The notes under the pieces are model-generated. The model saw only the letters and a program-made list of their open reading frames with translations, did not search any database and was not told where the DNA came from. Below are positions 14,821 through 23,961 of a DNA stretch of 36,933 bases, piece after piece. The DNA lies in the IMG/VR virus record IMGVR_UViG_3300020472_002812, positions 1 to 36,933 of that record; one strand, given 5' to 3'. This DNA comes from a virus. Made by a program: the position numbers and the translations under genes. Numbering within the stretch: the stretch's first letter is position 1; each line of letters starts with the position of its first letter.

Positions 14821-15476
14821 AAATTAGTTATGGTATTACAGTTCACAATGAAGCTGACGAGTTAAATAGGTTATTAGAAATACTAATTCACAAAACAGAT
14901 CCTGATGATGAGATAGTAATCTGTGTAGATGGAGATGATGATGGGGTAGAATTTGTATTACAATCTTGGACACAACAACACGCTGACCACAAGACAATGA
15001 AGATATATCAGAGAAAACTTGATGGTGATTTTGCAGCCCATAAAAATTCAGTTATAGAAAACTCAGATGGTGATTATATATTTCATATAGATGCCGATGA
15101 GTATCCACACGAAACATTACTATTACAATTGAAACCAATATTAGAAGTCAATGAGAATGTTGATTTGATATGGATTCCACGAGTAAATACCGTAGATGGA
15201 TTTACAGAAGATGATGTTAAGAGATGGGGATGGAGAGTTACAGAAAAAGGTTGGGTAAATTATCCTGATTATCAGGCAAGGTTTTTTAGAAATCATAAAA
15301 GTATAAGATGGGAAAGACCATTACACGAAGTAATAAGGGGATGTAAAACATACGCACACTTACCACCACACGAAGAATTATCATTATATCACCCAAAGAC
15401 AAAGGAAAAACAAGAGGCACAGAATAAATTTTATATGGATAATTTCAGTAAAGATTTATTGGTGAGACGTGGATAA
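14817..15476 (+). CDS. GT2-family glycosyltransferase
   Basis: 219 residues, ATG inside an ATGA overlap. GT-A fold: YGITVHNEADELNRLLE (5-21) is the first strand and helix of GT2 enzymes, EIVICVDGDDDG (32-43) the nucleotide-binding loop, and YIFHIDADEYP (87-97) the DxD motif (Asp92, Asp94) that binds the metal and UDP-sugar. WERPLHEV (around 171) is the end of the acceptor site, with 'LHE' as in the SunS-type/WaaE group that transfers to LPS core or peptides. Length is short but complete for this group. It probably transfers a single hexose. Its last eight bases contain the GTG start of the next gene. Confidence 0.85.
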   Translation: MKISYGITVHNEADELNRLLEILIHKTDPDDEIVICVDGDDDGVEFVLQSWTQQHADHKTMKIYQRKLDGDFAAHKNSVIENSDGDYIFHIDADEYPHETLLLQLKPILEVNENVDLIWIPRVNTVDGFTEDDVKRWGWRVTEKGWVNYPDYQARFFRNHKSIRWERPLHEVIRGCKTYAHLPPHEELSLYHPKTKEKQEAQNKFYMDNFSKDLLVRRG

Positions 15477-16323
15477 AAAATATTTATTATCAAATGGAGA
15501 TAGTTGGACTCTTGGTTTTATGTTGGATACTGAGTATATGAGATTAAAGACTATGTTCAAGATGAAAATGAATTACGAACACTTATCTAAATTAATAGAG
15601 GATGAGGATTTGGATGAATGGTCTTGGTATATTGAGAATACTAAGTTACAAAAAGAATCATATGACTTTTCTGTAAAGAATCGATTTACAGGATTGGTAA
15701 GTAAGAAAATGGGATTAGAAGAAATAAATATTTCATATCCTGGTAAATCTAACAGAGCAATAATGAGAACCACCATTGAGTGGATTTTAGATAATCAAGA
15801 CAAAGTGAAAGATACTTTTTTTCTGATTGGTTGGACTGCACCACATAGAACCGAATCTGTATCTGAAGATAAAGATGAATACGAAATTGGTGTGGATTCA
15901 AATGTTCCCTTTTCTGAAATTAAAACACTATATGATATAATCAATTTACAAAATTACTTTAAAGTTAATGACATAGATTATATGTTCATTGATTTATTCT
16001 CTGGTTTATTTATGGAAATGCCAGATGTGATTAGAAATCCATATGATGATACACATAGAAACTTTACAACATCTTTGGGTTTGTATAATGATTTGTTGAA
16101 AACATTAGATAAGGATAACTTTCTTAGTGAAAAATCTTTATTACGGATAATAGAAGAAAATGTAGATGGTGGTAATCTTGTAGCTGGAAATCAATTTTGT
16201 GAATTACCAATAGAGAATAATTATTCAGATGATTATAAAGATTTCGTTGGTCATCCATCGATATCATCAAGTAAAATTATAGGAGATTTAATATATGAGA
16301 AAATATCTTCCGACAATAAGTGA
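15469..16323 (+). CDS. SGNH-hydrolase-like protein
   Basis: 284 residues with a GTG start overlapping the GT2 gene by eight bases. LLSNGDSWTLGF (6-17) carries a GDSxxxG block I with Ser12 as possible nucleophile; SYPGKSNRAIMR (around 89-100) gives the Gly/Asn blocks II/III (G-x-S-N), and near the C-terminus GHPS (around 262) fits the block V His. SGNH enzymes hydrolyse or transfer O-acyl groups, and in sugar clusters they act as O-acetylesterases or acetyltransferases. A central insertion with a long acidic helix (LSKLIEDEDLDEWSW) is not part of the core fold. The assignment rests on motifs and is moderate. Confidence 0.55.
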   Translation: MDKKYLLSNGDSWTLGFMLDTEYMRLKTMFKMKMNYEHLSKLIEDEDLDEWSWYIENTKLQKESYDFSVKNRFTGLVSKKMGLEEINISYPGKSNRAIMRTTIEWILDNQDKVKDTFFLIGWTAPHRTESVSEDKDEYEIGVDSNVPFSEIKTLYDIINLQNYFKVNDIDYMFIDLFSGLFMEMPDVIRNPYDDTHRNFTTSLGLYNDLLKTLDKDNFLSEKSLLRIIEENVDGGNLVAGNQFCELPIENNYSDDYKDFVGHPSISSSKIIGDLIYEKISSDNK

Positions 16324-16678
16324 ATTGATAGATAGACTTTCTATTGTACAATTAAAAGAGGTGTTTATAACAGAACACAAAGAAGAATATGCTAAAGAAA
16401 TTAAAGACATAGTTCATGATTTATCCGAGTTAGGATTGAACGGAGAAATGATACGGGCAATCGTAGTTTTATCTCAAATGAATCTACACATATGGCATAA
16501 CGAAACTAAATATAGAGCTGGTGAAGGTGATGGTAATCTTGGATTGACTCACGGATTAAATGGTATCAGAAATACAGCAAAAAATATTATACAAGACCAA
16601 GTTGAAGATGGTGGTAGGAAAGATTACAAGATAGATTGTATAGCAGCCGAGTTCAAAGATTGGGATGTGAGTTGGTAG
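16295..16678 (+). CDS. Conserved protein of sugar clusters (DUF4254-like)
   Basis: 127 residues overlapping the previous gene by 29 bases, the largest accepted overlap in the window; TAGGAGA eight bases before the ATG supports this start. TISELIDRLSIVQLKEVF (7-24) and LSQMNLHIWHNETKYR (59-74) resemble an all-helical family found beside glycosyltransferase genes in bacteria ('ELIDxLSIxxLKxxH...N...W..ED..R'). No catalytic function is established for these. The protein is soluble. The family resemblance is from memory of patterns, so confidence is limited. It is followed one base later by the aminotransferase-like gene. Confidence 0.5.
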   Translation: MRKYLPTISELIDRLSIVQLKEVFITEHKEEYAKEIKDIVHDLSELGLNGEMIRAIVVLSQMNLHIWHNETKYRAGEGDGNLGLTHGLNGIRNTAKNIIQDQVEDGGRKDYKIDCIAAEFKDWDVSW

Positions 16679-16679
16679 A

Positions 16680-17273
16680 ATGTCATTCGAAGTAATAAAA
16701 GAGTTTGAGAATAAAGTATCAGAATACTTTGGTTCACCTTATGGAATAGCTATAGATAGTTGCACTCATGGTTTAGAATTATGTTTAAGGTTATTTGATA
16801 TTCCCATAATTGAAGTTCCAAAGAGAACTTACTTATCTGTTCCAATGTTAGCAAATAAATTGAATAAACCATTACGGTGGAGAAATGAAAATTGGAAAGA
16901 TTATTACGAGATAAGTAATAGTGGTATCTATGATGCAGCCGTGTTGTGGGGAGAGAACACTTATGTTGAGGGAACTTATATGTGTATTAGTTTTCAATTT
17001 CAAAAACATCTAAGTCTTGGTAGAGGTGGTATGATATTAACAGATAATAAAGAAGCTAGAAATCAGTTAAAGAAAATGTCTTATGATGGTAGGACACCTG
17101 ATTTACCTTGGAGAGAACAAGAAATAGACACAATGGGTTATCATTATTATATGACACCCGAGACGGCTATGTTAGGATTGGATAGGTTAGAAAGTGCAAA
17201 AAATACAAAACCAAGAGATTGGGTAATTTCAGATTGGCCAGATTTAACAAAACTAAAGGTATTTAATGTTTAA
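16680..17273 (+). CDS. Shortened DegT/DnrJ/EryC1 (WbpE-like) sugar aminotransferase
   Basis: 197 residues, about half of the usual 360-390. IAIDSCTHGLELCLRLF (23-39) is the PLP phosphate-binding helix, YDAAVLWGE (84-92) takes the place of the 'EDAA' cofactor loop, and SFQFQKHLSLGRGGMILT (104-121) holds the PLP-binding Lys109. GYHYYMTPETAMLGLDRL (153-170) matches the 'GYNyRms...AAiGL.QL' end of the large domain. The C-terminal small domain is absent although the frame closes cleanly, so it may be a genuine mini-enzyme, work as a complex, or be a remnant. The family turns 3-keto or 4-keto nucleotide sugars into amino sugars; with WbpB, WbpD and WbpI homologues nearby it could supply the 3-amino group. 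Confidence 0.65.
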   Translation: MSFEVIKEFENKVSEYFGSPYGIAIDSCTHGLELCLRLFDIPIIEVPKRTYLSVPMLANKLNKPLRWRNENWKDYYEISNSGIYDAAVLWGENTYVEGTYMCISFQFQKHLSLGRGGMILTDNKEARNQLKKMSYDGRTPDLPWREQEIDTMGYHYYMTPETAMLGLDRLESAKNTKPRDWVISDWPDLTKLKVFNV

Positions 17274-17472
17274 AGAAACACGAGGTCGTTCAACCAGAAA
17301 GTCTATCAGTTGGAGAATAATAGCATTTACTAATTCTTGGATTATACTGGCATTAAGTATGACCGAAGTTCCACTTTGGAATGCAATAATAATGAATGCT
17401 ACGGGTATGATTATGTTTTATTTTCACGAAAGGATTTGGGATAAGATTAAAGTGGGGAGATATAAAGGATGA
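17266..17472 (+). CDS. DUF2061 small membrane protein
   Basis: 68 residues, overlapping the previous gene by eight bases. The sequence KSISWRIIAFTNSWIILA (12-29) and the end FYFHERIWDKIKVGR (52-66) match the DUF2061 pattern 'KtisWRiiat....(TM)...yy.HERiW..i.wGr'. Two transmembrane segments are predicted (about 17-33 and 38-54), with both basic ends likely in the cytoplasm. The family is often near sulfate-assimilation or sugar genes in bacteria, and its function is not known. In this window its place beside a sugar aminotransferase and a GT9-like gene suggests an envelope role. Confidence 0.75.
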   Translation: MFKETRGRSTRKSISWRIIAFTNSWIILALSMTEVPLWNAIIMNATGMIMFYFHERIWDKIKVGRYKG

Positions 17473-18338
17473 TATTTTTTAGGTTAATAGACAATCGACT
17501 TTATCCAGTTCACGAGGTGGATACACTTGGATTTGAAGAACAAGAAGGATTGAGGATACCTGATGAGTATTTGGATACTCAAAAGTTTATGATTATGAGG
17601 ACTTGCCACGGAATAGGTGATTGGGGAATACTATCTGCCATGCCTCGTTTATTGAAAGAGAAATATCCAAATTGTAAGGTCTATGTTCCAACAAAAAAAT
17701 TATTAAAAAGGGTATTTGGAAAAGAACATAATAATGTTCATGTGGTGTTTAATCACAATCCTCACATAGATGAATTTGTAGATGAGTTAGCTGGTGAGGT
17801 ATTTCACGACCATTATAGAATTTGGGAAAAAAATAATTCTGATATCCCATTACTCAAACAGATGTTGAAGTTTTGGCAGTTTACAGATAAAGAAATGGAT
17901 GATTCACGACCTGAAATGTATTGGTCAAAAGAAGAGCAAGAGTTAGGAGATGCCATAATAAGTGAATATATGGGTGATAAGGATTATGGTTGTTTGCTAA
18001 TCTCAGATAGGTTTGGTCAAGATGGTGATAAGAAATATGATTCTAAAGTATTTCAATCACACCACGAAAAACTTACGGTGTTATTACATCAACACGATTA
18101 CCCTTATTTTTATTGGAGTCATGTCCCCATAACAGAACTTGGATTTCAGTTCAATAAGAGATTAGATATGAGACATATAGATTTAAGAGTTCAGTTATAT
18201 ATCAAATCTAAGGCAAAAGTAAACATTGGTAATCAATGTGGAACTACACAAACTATAGCAAGATATTCAAAGTCATATAATATACAAAGACAATTTCCGA
18301 TGGGAAGTAATATCATTGAGGGAGAAATTTATCTGTGA
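17469..18338 (+). CDS. GT9-like (heptosyltransferase-type) glycosyltransferase
   Basis: 289 residues; ATGA overlap and a GGAG ribosome binding site 12 bases before. After 40 extra residues, MIMRTCHGIGDWGILSAMPRLL (41-62, in part) corresponds to the 'rtd.iGDvvlatPllraLk..yP' start of ADP-heptose:LPS heptosyltransferases, with the GD pair at 50-51. Near the C-terminus VNIGNQCGTTQTIARYSK matches their donor-binding 'igndTGp.HlAaalg' loop, with Thr in place of the Asp/His. The protein is shorter than bacterial GT9 enzymes (320-360). It could add a sugar to a core-like acceptor; donor is unknown. It ends in a GTGA overlap with the next GT-B gene. Confidence 0.6.
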   Translation: MIFFRLIDNRLYPVHEVDTLGFEEQEGLRIPDEYLDTQKFMIMRTCHGIGDWGILSAMPRLLKEKYPNCKVYVPTKKLLKRVFGKEHNNVHVVFNHNPHIDEFVDELAGEVFHDHYRIWEKNNSDIPLLKQMLKFWQFTDKEMDDSRPEMYWSKEEQELGDAIISEYMGDKDYGCLLISDRFGQDGDKKYDSKVFQSHHEKLTVLLHQHDYPYFYWSHVPITELGFQFNKRLDMRHIDLRVQLYIKSKAKVNIGNQCGTTQTIARYSKSYNIQRQFPMGSNIIEGEIYL

Positions 18339-19402
18339 AACGGATATTGTTAATCTCAACAATATACAGAGTAGGAGAAAGAATATATCCTATTATACCT
18401 AAACTATCAGAAGAATTTGAAGTGGATGTTTTAAAGACTGCCCAAATGGGTAATCGGATGGTGTGGTATGGTAATGATGATTTAAGAAAAGTGTTTGATG
18501 ATTTATATTGTGATTATGTTAAAAATATATTTTATGAAAAACCAAATTTAAAACAATATGATTTGATTTTAATGGACGATGATAGATACAGAAATGGGAT
18601 GAAAGAAATATATGAAGAAGCATTTTCATTAGGAATACCTGTCATTGGACATCAGCACGGAAACCAAGATATAAAAAATGTAAAACCTAATTTAAGAGAG
18701 AAAGGTAGAGTTTCTTGGGATTACATTACAGTTTTTGGTCAAAAAGAAAGAGATTCTTACGAACCACACATAGACCTCAATTTAGTTTTGAGTGGTGGTA
18801 TTCCTTGTAATGATAAATTAAAAGAATATCAGAAAACAGATAAGAATATTTTGGTGATTGTAAATTTCTTAGGTAACAGAGGTGCACCATTTTTAAGATT
18901 TGATAAAAGGGTTTTCGATAAACTATGTTTATTAGATTTACAAAAAGAATACAATAAAAATGTAGTTATAAAAATAAAGAGTAGAGCAGATAATCCACAA
19001 GGAAAGACAGAAGATTTTGAATATCTGAATGATATCCTACATAACGATTTAGAATATGATATTGTAATGGATACAGATGATGATAATAAATTAATAGCTG
19101 ATTCATCTTTTGTTATTTCAGCACCATCGGTAATGGCACTAAAACCAATTCAGATGGGAATACCTACCGTAGTTTTAGCTGCTCCACCAGCTAAATATAC
19201 TCGTCAGTTTGGTCAAGTTGGAACATTCTACGATTGGGATATACAACAGGCAGAACCATTGTTATTATGGGATATTATGAAAAGTATAGAACATCAGTTT
19301 GATAAAGGTAGAGATGTTGAATGGATAGAAAAAACTATTGAAGGTGGAGTGGAGTATAATTCCATTGGAAAATACATCGAACATATAAGGAATATAATAT
19401 GA
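18335..19402 (+). CDS. GT-B-fold transferase, CDP-glycerol/KDO-transferase-like
   Basis: 355 residues; GTG start overlapping the previous stop by four bases, with GAGGGAG upstream. [11 protein letters not shown] (100-110) is the 'QxxHG' acceptor-side loop, [14 protein letters not shown] (129-142) the following strand-helix, [12 protein letters not shown] (151-162) the domain-linking 'v.G.p..D', and [18 protein letters not shown] (around 263-280) the donor loop that ends in a GIPTV strand. This order is seen in CDP-glycerol glycerophosphotransferases, polysialyltransferases and UDP-GlcNAc 2-epimerase-like folds. It likely transfers a phosphosugar or sugar to a growing glycan, but donor class is unresolved. 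Confidence 0.6.
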   Translation: MKRILLISTIYRVGERIYPIIPKLSEEFEVDVLKTAQMGNRMVWYGNDDLRKVFDDLYCDYVKNIFYEKPNLKQYDLILMDDDRYRNGMKEIYEEAFSLGIPVIGHQHGNQDIKNVKPNLREKGRVSWDYITVFGQKERDSYEPHIDLNLVLSGGIPCNDKLKEYQKTDKNILVIVNFLGNRGAPFLRFDKRVFDKLCLLDLQKEYNKNVVIKIKSRADNPQGKTEDFEYLNDILHNDLEYDIVMDTDDDNKLIADSSFVISAPSVMALKPIQMGIPTVVLAAPPAKYTRQFGQVGTFYDWDIQQAEPLLLWDIMKSIEHQFDKGRDVEWIEKTIEGGVEYNSIGKYIEHIRNII

Positions 19403-19794
19403 TAAGTGATAAAGCAAATGTATTTGAATCAGCCAAACTCGGTAAAAATGTTAAAGTAGGGGCTTATGCCGAAGTAGGTAGAGATGTGGTGGTTGGAGAT
19501 AATACAAATATATCAGCGGGTGTATTCATACCTGAAAATGTTGTATTGGAAGATAATGTATTCGTAGGGCCACATGCAGTATTTACCAATGATAAGAATC
19601 CACCATCCTTTGGTGAGTGGAGAAAAGAAAAACCAACCATAGTAAAGAGTGGTGCTTCCATAGGAGCAAACTCAACCATACTACCAAATCTAACAATAGG
19701 TAAGGGTTCGGTAGTTGGAGCAGGTTCAGTAGTGACCAAGAATGTTCCTGATGGAGTTACGGTGGTTGGGAATCCAGCAAGAATACTCAGATGA
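19399..19794 (+). CDS. Left-handed beta-helix N-acetyltransferase, WbpD/WlbB-like
   Basis: 131 residues built almost wholly of hexapeptide repeats (for example [18 protein letters not shown] and [20 protein letters not shown]), the mark of a left-handed parallel beta-helix. [20 protein letters not shown] (43-62) and TNDKNP (63-68) match UDP-2-acetamido-3-amino-2,3-dideoxy-glucuronate N-acetyltransferase (WbpD/WlbB), with His59 and Asn64 in the places described for acceptor binding; the end GNPARIL is the usual finish. It lacks the longer N- and C-terminal extensions of some homologues. It overlaps the next gene (2-epimerase) by four bases and is followed by the 3-dehydrogenase, the gene company expected of this pathway. 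FdtC-type dTDP-sugar acetyltransferase is the main alternative. Confidence 0.75.
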   Translation: MISDKANVFESAKLGKNVKVGAYAEVGRDVVVGDNTNISAGVFIPENVVLEDNVFVGPHAVFTNDKNPPSFGEWRKEKPTIVKSGASIGANSTILPNLTIGKGSVVGAGSVVTKNVPDGVTVVGNPARILR

Positions 19795-20798
19795 GATACT
19801 TACATATTGTAGGGGCACGACCACAATATATGAAACTTGCTCCATTGGTGAGAGAGTTTAAGAATCAAGGATTAGATTTTGATGTCCTACATACAGGACA
19901 ACACTATGATGATTCGATGTCATCTAACTTCTTTACAGAACTCAACATAGAACCACCAAAGTTTCAATTCAATAACAACAACAAACCATACCCAACTATG
20001 ATATCTAATATGATTACTGATATATCATCAGTTATAAATGATTATACAGATGTAATAGTGTATGGGGATACCATAACCACCTTGGCGGGTGCACTATCAT
20101 CAACTTTTTGTGGGAAAAAATTACACCATGTTGAGGCAGGAGTTCGATGTAAAAACTTAGAAATGCCAGAGGAAAAAATTAGACGATTGGTAGACGAGGC
20201 ATCTAATTATTTATATTGTTTGACCGATAGTGACATGAATAATTTATCTCATGTTGGTGGAAAGGTATATTCAGTTGGAGATTTAATGTATGAGAATTTC
20301 TTATCTCAGAAAATCAAAAAGATAGATAAGAGTGGTTATATATTTGTTACGATTCACAGAGAAGAAAACACAAGAGAAAAAGAACTTACAAAAATAGTGG
20401 AACAATTGAATGAACTCAGTCGTTACAGGGCCATTGTTTTTCCAATTCACCCACGAACACTAAGTTGCATCAAGAAATATGGACTGAAGTTGGAGTTTGA
20501 ACATTTAGATGCTATAAGTTATGGTGAAGTTTTATCTTACATACAGTGCAGTGACTGTGTGATATCGGATAGTGGTGGAGTTCCAAAGGAAGCATATTGG
20601 TTGGGAAAGAAAAGTGTTGTTGTGTTGGATGGTCTTGTATATCCAATACTCGAACACGAAAAGTATAGTGTTCGGTCAGACTACGATAATATATTAGAAA
20701 GTCTTGAAACATTAGAACAATTACCTGAAATAGAAGATTTCAATCTATTTGGAGATGGTAAAACTTCTAAGAAAATAGTGGAGATTTTAAATGGCTAG
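19791..20798 (+). CDS. UDP-N-acetylglucosamine 2-epimerase family (WecB/WbpI-like)
   Basis: 335 residues, slightly shorter than the usual 355-380. [15 protein letters not shown] (6-20) is the family start 'GTRPQxxKxxP', [10 protein letters not shown] (34-43) follows exactly, YGDT (91-94) gives the catalytic Asp93, HHVEAGVRC (112-120) Glu115, [11 protein letters not shown] (125-135) the next Glu, TIHREEN (187-193) His189, and [11 protein letters not shown] (258-268) the UDP-binding loop. All key residues appear intact. The reaction inverts C2 of UDP-GlcNAc or of UDP-GlcNAc3NAcA. Given WbpD- and WbpB-like neighbours on either side, the WbpI reaction to UDP-ManNAc3NAcA is the best guess; plain WecB activity cannot be excluded. 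Confidence 0.85.
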   Translation: MRYLHIVGARPQYMKLAPLVREFKNQGLDFDVLHTGQHYDDSMSSNFFTELNIEPPKFQFNNNNKPYPTMISNMITDISSVINDYTDVIVYGDTITTLAGALSSTFCGKKLHHVEAGVRCKNLEMPEEKIRRLVDEASNYLYCLTDSDMNNLSHVGGKVYSVGDLMYENFLSQKIKKIDKSGYIFVTIHREENTREKELTKIVEQLNELSRYRAIVFPIHPRTLSCIKKYGLKLEFEHLDAISYGEVLSYIQCSDCVISDSGGVPKEAYWLGKKSVVVLDGLVYPILEHEKYSVRSDYDNILESLETLEQLPEIEDFNLFGDGKTSKKIVEILNG

Positions 20799-21669
20799 AT
20801 TTGGATTGATAGGTGCATCAGGTTATATAGCACCAAGACATATGGAGGCCGTCAAAAATATTGGTGGTGAGTTGGTTACGATTCTTGACCCGAATGATTC
20901 GGTAGGAGTTATAGATAGGTATCATCCTAAGGCTACATACTTTAGTGAGTATGAAAGATTTGATAGAGAAGTTGATAGACTTAAAAGAATGGGAAAAGGT
21001 CTTGATTACATTTCGATAGCATCACCAAATTATTTACATGATGCTCACATTAGATTCGCACTAAAGAATGGAAGTCATGCCATATGTGAGAAACCATTGG
21101 TATTAAACCCTTATAGTATTAGTTCATTAGAAGAACTACAAGTCGAAACAGGTAAGAACATATACCCAATTTTACAATTAAGATTACATCAGAGTATTAT
21201 TGATTTGAAAGAGAAGATTGGTAAGAAAAAGAACAATAAAGTAGAGTTGAATTATGTAACACCACGAGGTAAATGGTATCATTATTCATGGAAAGGTGAT
21301 GAGGTAAAATCAGGTGGTATAGCAACAAACATAGGAATACATTTCTTCGATATGTTGTTATGGATATTTGGTGATGTAAAAAATAATTTTGTTTCACATC
21401 ATAGTAATCATAGTACAAGTGGATATTTAGAATTGGAACGGGCAAATGTAGATTGGTCATTAAGTGTAGATGAAAGAGATTTACCACACAAGGATTGGAA
21501 AGCATTTCGTTCAATAAAAGTAAATGGTGAGGAGATTGATTTTTCAGATGGATTCACGGAGTTACATACCAAAACTTATCAAGAGATATTAAATGATAAC
21601 GGATTTACATTAGAAGATGCAAAACCAGCTTTAGAGTTAGTTCACAAGATTAGAAATTACAGAACATAA
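20791..21669 (+). CDS. UDP-GlcNAcA 3-dehydrogenase-like Gfo/Idh/MocA oxidoreductase (WbpB/WlbA)
   Basis: 292 residues; ATG overlapping the epimerase by eight bases. GLIGASGYIAPRH (5-17) is the NAD loop in the WbpB form, CEKPLVL (99-105) holds catalytic Lys101, and VTPRGKWYHYSWKGD (156-170) plus KSGGIATNIGIHFFDMLLW (173-191) with His184 and Asp187 is the highly characteristic WlbA/WbpB block. Known reaction: NAD-dependent oxidation of C3 of UDP-GlcNAcA, with the cofactor recycled by 2-oxoglutarate in many members. The product is the substrate of the WbpE aminotransferase. It is slightly shorter than bacterial homologues (310-320). Neighbours support the function. Confidence 0.85.
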   Translation: MARFGLIGASGYIAPRHMEAVKNIGGELVTILDPNDSVGVIDRYHPKATYFSEYERFDREVDRLKRMGKGLDYISIASPNYLHDAHIRFALKNGSHAICEKPLVLNPYSISSLEELQVETGKNIYPILQLRLHQSIIDLKEKIGKKKNNKVELNYVTPRGKWYHYSWKGDEVKSGGIATNIGIHFFDMLLWIFGDVKNNFVSHHSNHSTSGYLELERANVDWSLSVDERDLPHKDWKAFRSIKVNGEEIDFSDGFTELHTKTYQEILNDNGFTLEDAKPALELVHKIRNYRT

Positions 21670-22985
21670 TGAAAATTAAAAACATACATAATGCATTTAC
21701 TATCGTAGAATCAGGTGGTCATAAAATAATTTGTGATCCTTGGATTGAAGATGGTATATTTGATGGTGGATGGGGAATATTTCCACCAGTAGAAAATATA
21801 GAAAATTACTTGGATGGAACTACACATTGTTTTATTTCACATATACACGAAGATCATTTTGACTTAAATGCAATAAAATTGTTAGACAGGAAGGTGAAGT
21901 TTTTTATACCTGATATTTATCCGAATCATGTTATATCTAATATACTAAAGGGATTGGAATTTAAAAATATAGAAATGTTAAAACCAATGGTATCATATGA
22001 AGTAGAAGATGGATTACTTTTTGATGTGATTCCACCATTAAATTCTAAAGGGTTGGAAGTAATGGATGATAATTATGATGGAGATTTAGGATTCTTATCA
22101 GTTGATGCTGGAATAATGATACGAGATAAAGATTCCAAGATAGTTTTATTGTCAGATAACGGACCTTATGAATTAACAGACGAGATGGTAGAAAAGTTCT
22201 ATGGGTGTGATGTATTAGCATTTCCATTCAATGGAGTTGCTGATGATTATCCTGTTTGTTTTGACAATCTAACTACAAAAGAAAAAAAGGATAAATCATT
22301 ACTCAGACAGAGAAAGAGAATGGAAATCCAATCAGATTCTATAATGAGAATACAACCTAAACATTTGATTCCATATTCATCAGACATTGTAATACTCGGA
22401 AAAAGGGCAAAAGATTTTGTAGATATTCATCCGATTGAATATATTGATAGGGATTTAGTTTCAGAAATTTATGGAAGAAGAACTAAAATACCAACTCATT
22501 CCATAAAAGAGAAAGATGATATAATTATAATTGATAATCAAGTAACTATTACTAAAGGTGAAAACAAAAAGATAGATTTTAAATCATATGGATATTCTAA
22601 ATACAACGAAGATGAAAATGATAAAATTGTATATTCTTCGTATGAAAATTTCGAACATTTATATGAAAATTTTAAGAAATCCTGTAATCGTATGTTTGAT
22701 ATGATGGATAAACTAAAGTTGAAATCGAATTGGACATTAACATTTTACCTAACAGATTTGGACAAATATATGTCAGTAAATTTATCTAATAAAGTTATTT
22801 ATCCTACGATGAATGGATTTGGTGATATTCAATTATGTAGAATTAATTCAGAATATTTAAATTCACATTTTTTATTTATACATCATTGGAATAATTCTAT
22901 TATATCTTATAATTTGAATTGGGAAAGAAAGAATGATGTATTTGATTATGGATTAAGTAAGTCATTAAATTTTTTACACATTTGA
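21669..22985 (+). CDS. Metallo-beta-lactamase-fold hydrolase, possibly CMAH-like
   Basis: 438 residues, ATG overlapping the previous stop by one base. CFISHIHEDHFD (54-65) is the zinc motif HxHxDH (His58, His60, Asp62, His63), and VLLSDNGP (around 155) supplies the later metal Asp. The N-terminus, with IICDPWIEDGIFDGGWGIFPP (20-40 in part), resembles the L-ascorbate-6-phosphate lactonase/CMP-Neu5Ac hydroxylase branch, which keeps the 'DPwl.g.af..gW...P' sequence. The last 150 residues, ending with a His-His-Trp-Asn-Asn block and a Leu-rich helix, are an extra domain like the one in CMAH-related proteins. A Rieske domain is absent. It may oxidise or hydrolyse a nucleotide sugar, but the substrate is not known. 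Confidence 0.6.
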   Translation: MKIKNIHNAFTIVESGGHKIICDPWIEDGIFDGGWGIFPPVENIENYLDGTTHCFISHIHEDHFDLNAIKLLDRKVKFFIPDIYPNHVISNILKGLEFKNIEMLKPMVSYEVEDGLLFDVIPPLNSKGLEVMDDNYDGDLGFLSVDAGIMIRDKDSKIVLLSDNGPYELTDEMVEKFYGCDVLAFPFNGVADDYPVCFDNLTTKEKKDKSLLRQRKRMEIQSDSIMRIQPKHLIPYSSDIVILGKRAKDFVDIHPIEYIDRDLVSEIYGRRTKIPTHSIKEKDDIIIIDNQVTITKGENKKIDFKSYGYSKYNEDENDKIVYSSYENFEHLYENFKKSCNRMFDMMDKLKLKSNWTLTFYLTDLDKYMSVNLSNKVIYPTMNGFGDIQLCRINSEYLNSHFLFIHHWNNSIISYNLNWERKNDVFDYGLSKSLNFLHI

Positions 22986-22992
22986 GGTGAAC

Positions 22993-23961
22993 ATGAACAA
23001 GAATAATATTATTATTTATGTTTCTTCACGAAACAACTATGATATGTTGAGTGGAGAGGTTTTGAAAAATATCGATACAGAAGGATTTGAATTTATAAAT
23101 GTTGATGACAAGTCATCACCTGAAGAAATAGAAAAGGGCAAACAGATTTGTCAAGAGAATGATATAGTATTTCTTGAAAATGAATCAAGAGGTGTTCAGT
23201 TTGCTACCGAAACTCTTGTAAAATTTATCAAGGAGAACAGACCAGAGTGTAAATGGATATTCTGTTTTCAACATGACTGCTATCCCATAACTGAAAATTT
23301 CTTTTCAAGGTTTTCTAAATTGGTAGAGGATGGAAAACTCGATAAGTTTGGAACGGTTGGGTTTAACCGAATTGATATGGGAAAACACACACCAGGATCT
23401 TATCAAGAGTGGGTTGATGGAAAAGAACCAATAGGTCATCTTGGATTGGCACATCTATCAGTATTGGACACCACAACAAGATGGATTCAACCAAATAGAA
23501 ATTCTTGGTTATACGATAATGATGTATGGAGAAAACCACATTCAATTGAAATTACAGCTTGGACAGCATTTGCATTAAGTGTGGATAATTGGGTTAAGTT
23601 TATAGAACCAACAGACGAATATCATTTTCATTTATGGGCACCTGATGTATCTATGCAATTCTTGTATCACAATTGTCATAATTTAGTTTTACCAAAATTG
23701 TATTTGATGAACAAACAAGAGTTAAAAGAAAAATATGATATTTCGGTAAATTCTACTAAATCAGCAGCCGAAGGAAATGATTTTCATTTTGGTAATCCAA
23801 ATAATTTTAAGTTATGGAGAAAGAGGTGGGGATGGGAATATGAAGTGCCACAAACCATACCTGATGTTAGACAGAGTTATGAAGGAACATTGATAGAAGA
23901 ATTTATAAGTCACGACATAAGTTCAGGACCTTTAAAAACATTTGACTTGGGAGAATACTAA
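22993..23961 (+). CDS. GT-A-like glycosyltransferase family protein
   Basis: 322 residues from the ATG at 22993, five bases after GAGG; the GTG at 22987 is less well placed. IIIYVSSRNNYDMLS (6-20) and FINVDDKSSPEE (35-46) resemble the first two strands of a GT2-like enzyme, and WIFCFQHDCYP (88-98) occupies the place of the DxD motif, as HDC. GFNRIDMG then DVWRKP and the WTAFALS segment give a Trp-rich active-site half, and DEYHFHLWAPDVSMQFL supplies a C-terminal acid-containing helix similar to the catalytic 'ED' helix. The missing second Asp in DxD is odd, so the enzyme may be metal-independent. It overlaps the next gene by one base. Confidence 0.55.
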   Translation: MNKNNIIIYVSSRNNYDMLSGEVLKNIDTEGFEFINVDDKSSPEEIEKGKQICQENDIVFLENESRGVQFATETLVKFIKENRPECKWIFCFQHDCYPITENFFSRFSKLVEDGKLDKFGTVGFNRIDMGKHTPGSYQEWVDGKEPIGHLGLAHLSVLDTTTRWIQPNRNSWLYDNDVWRKPHSIEITAWTAFALSVDNWVKFIEPTDEYHFHLWAPDVSMQFLYHNCHNLVLPKLYLMNKQELKEKYDISVNSTKSAAEGNDFHFGNPNNFKLWRKRWGWEYEVPQTIPDVRQSYEGTLIEEFISHDISSGPLKTFDLGEY

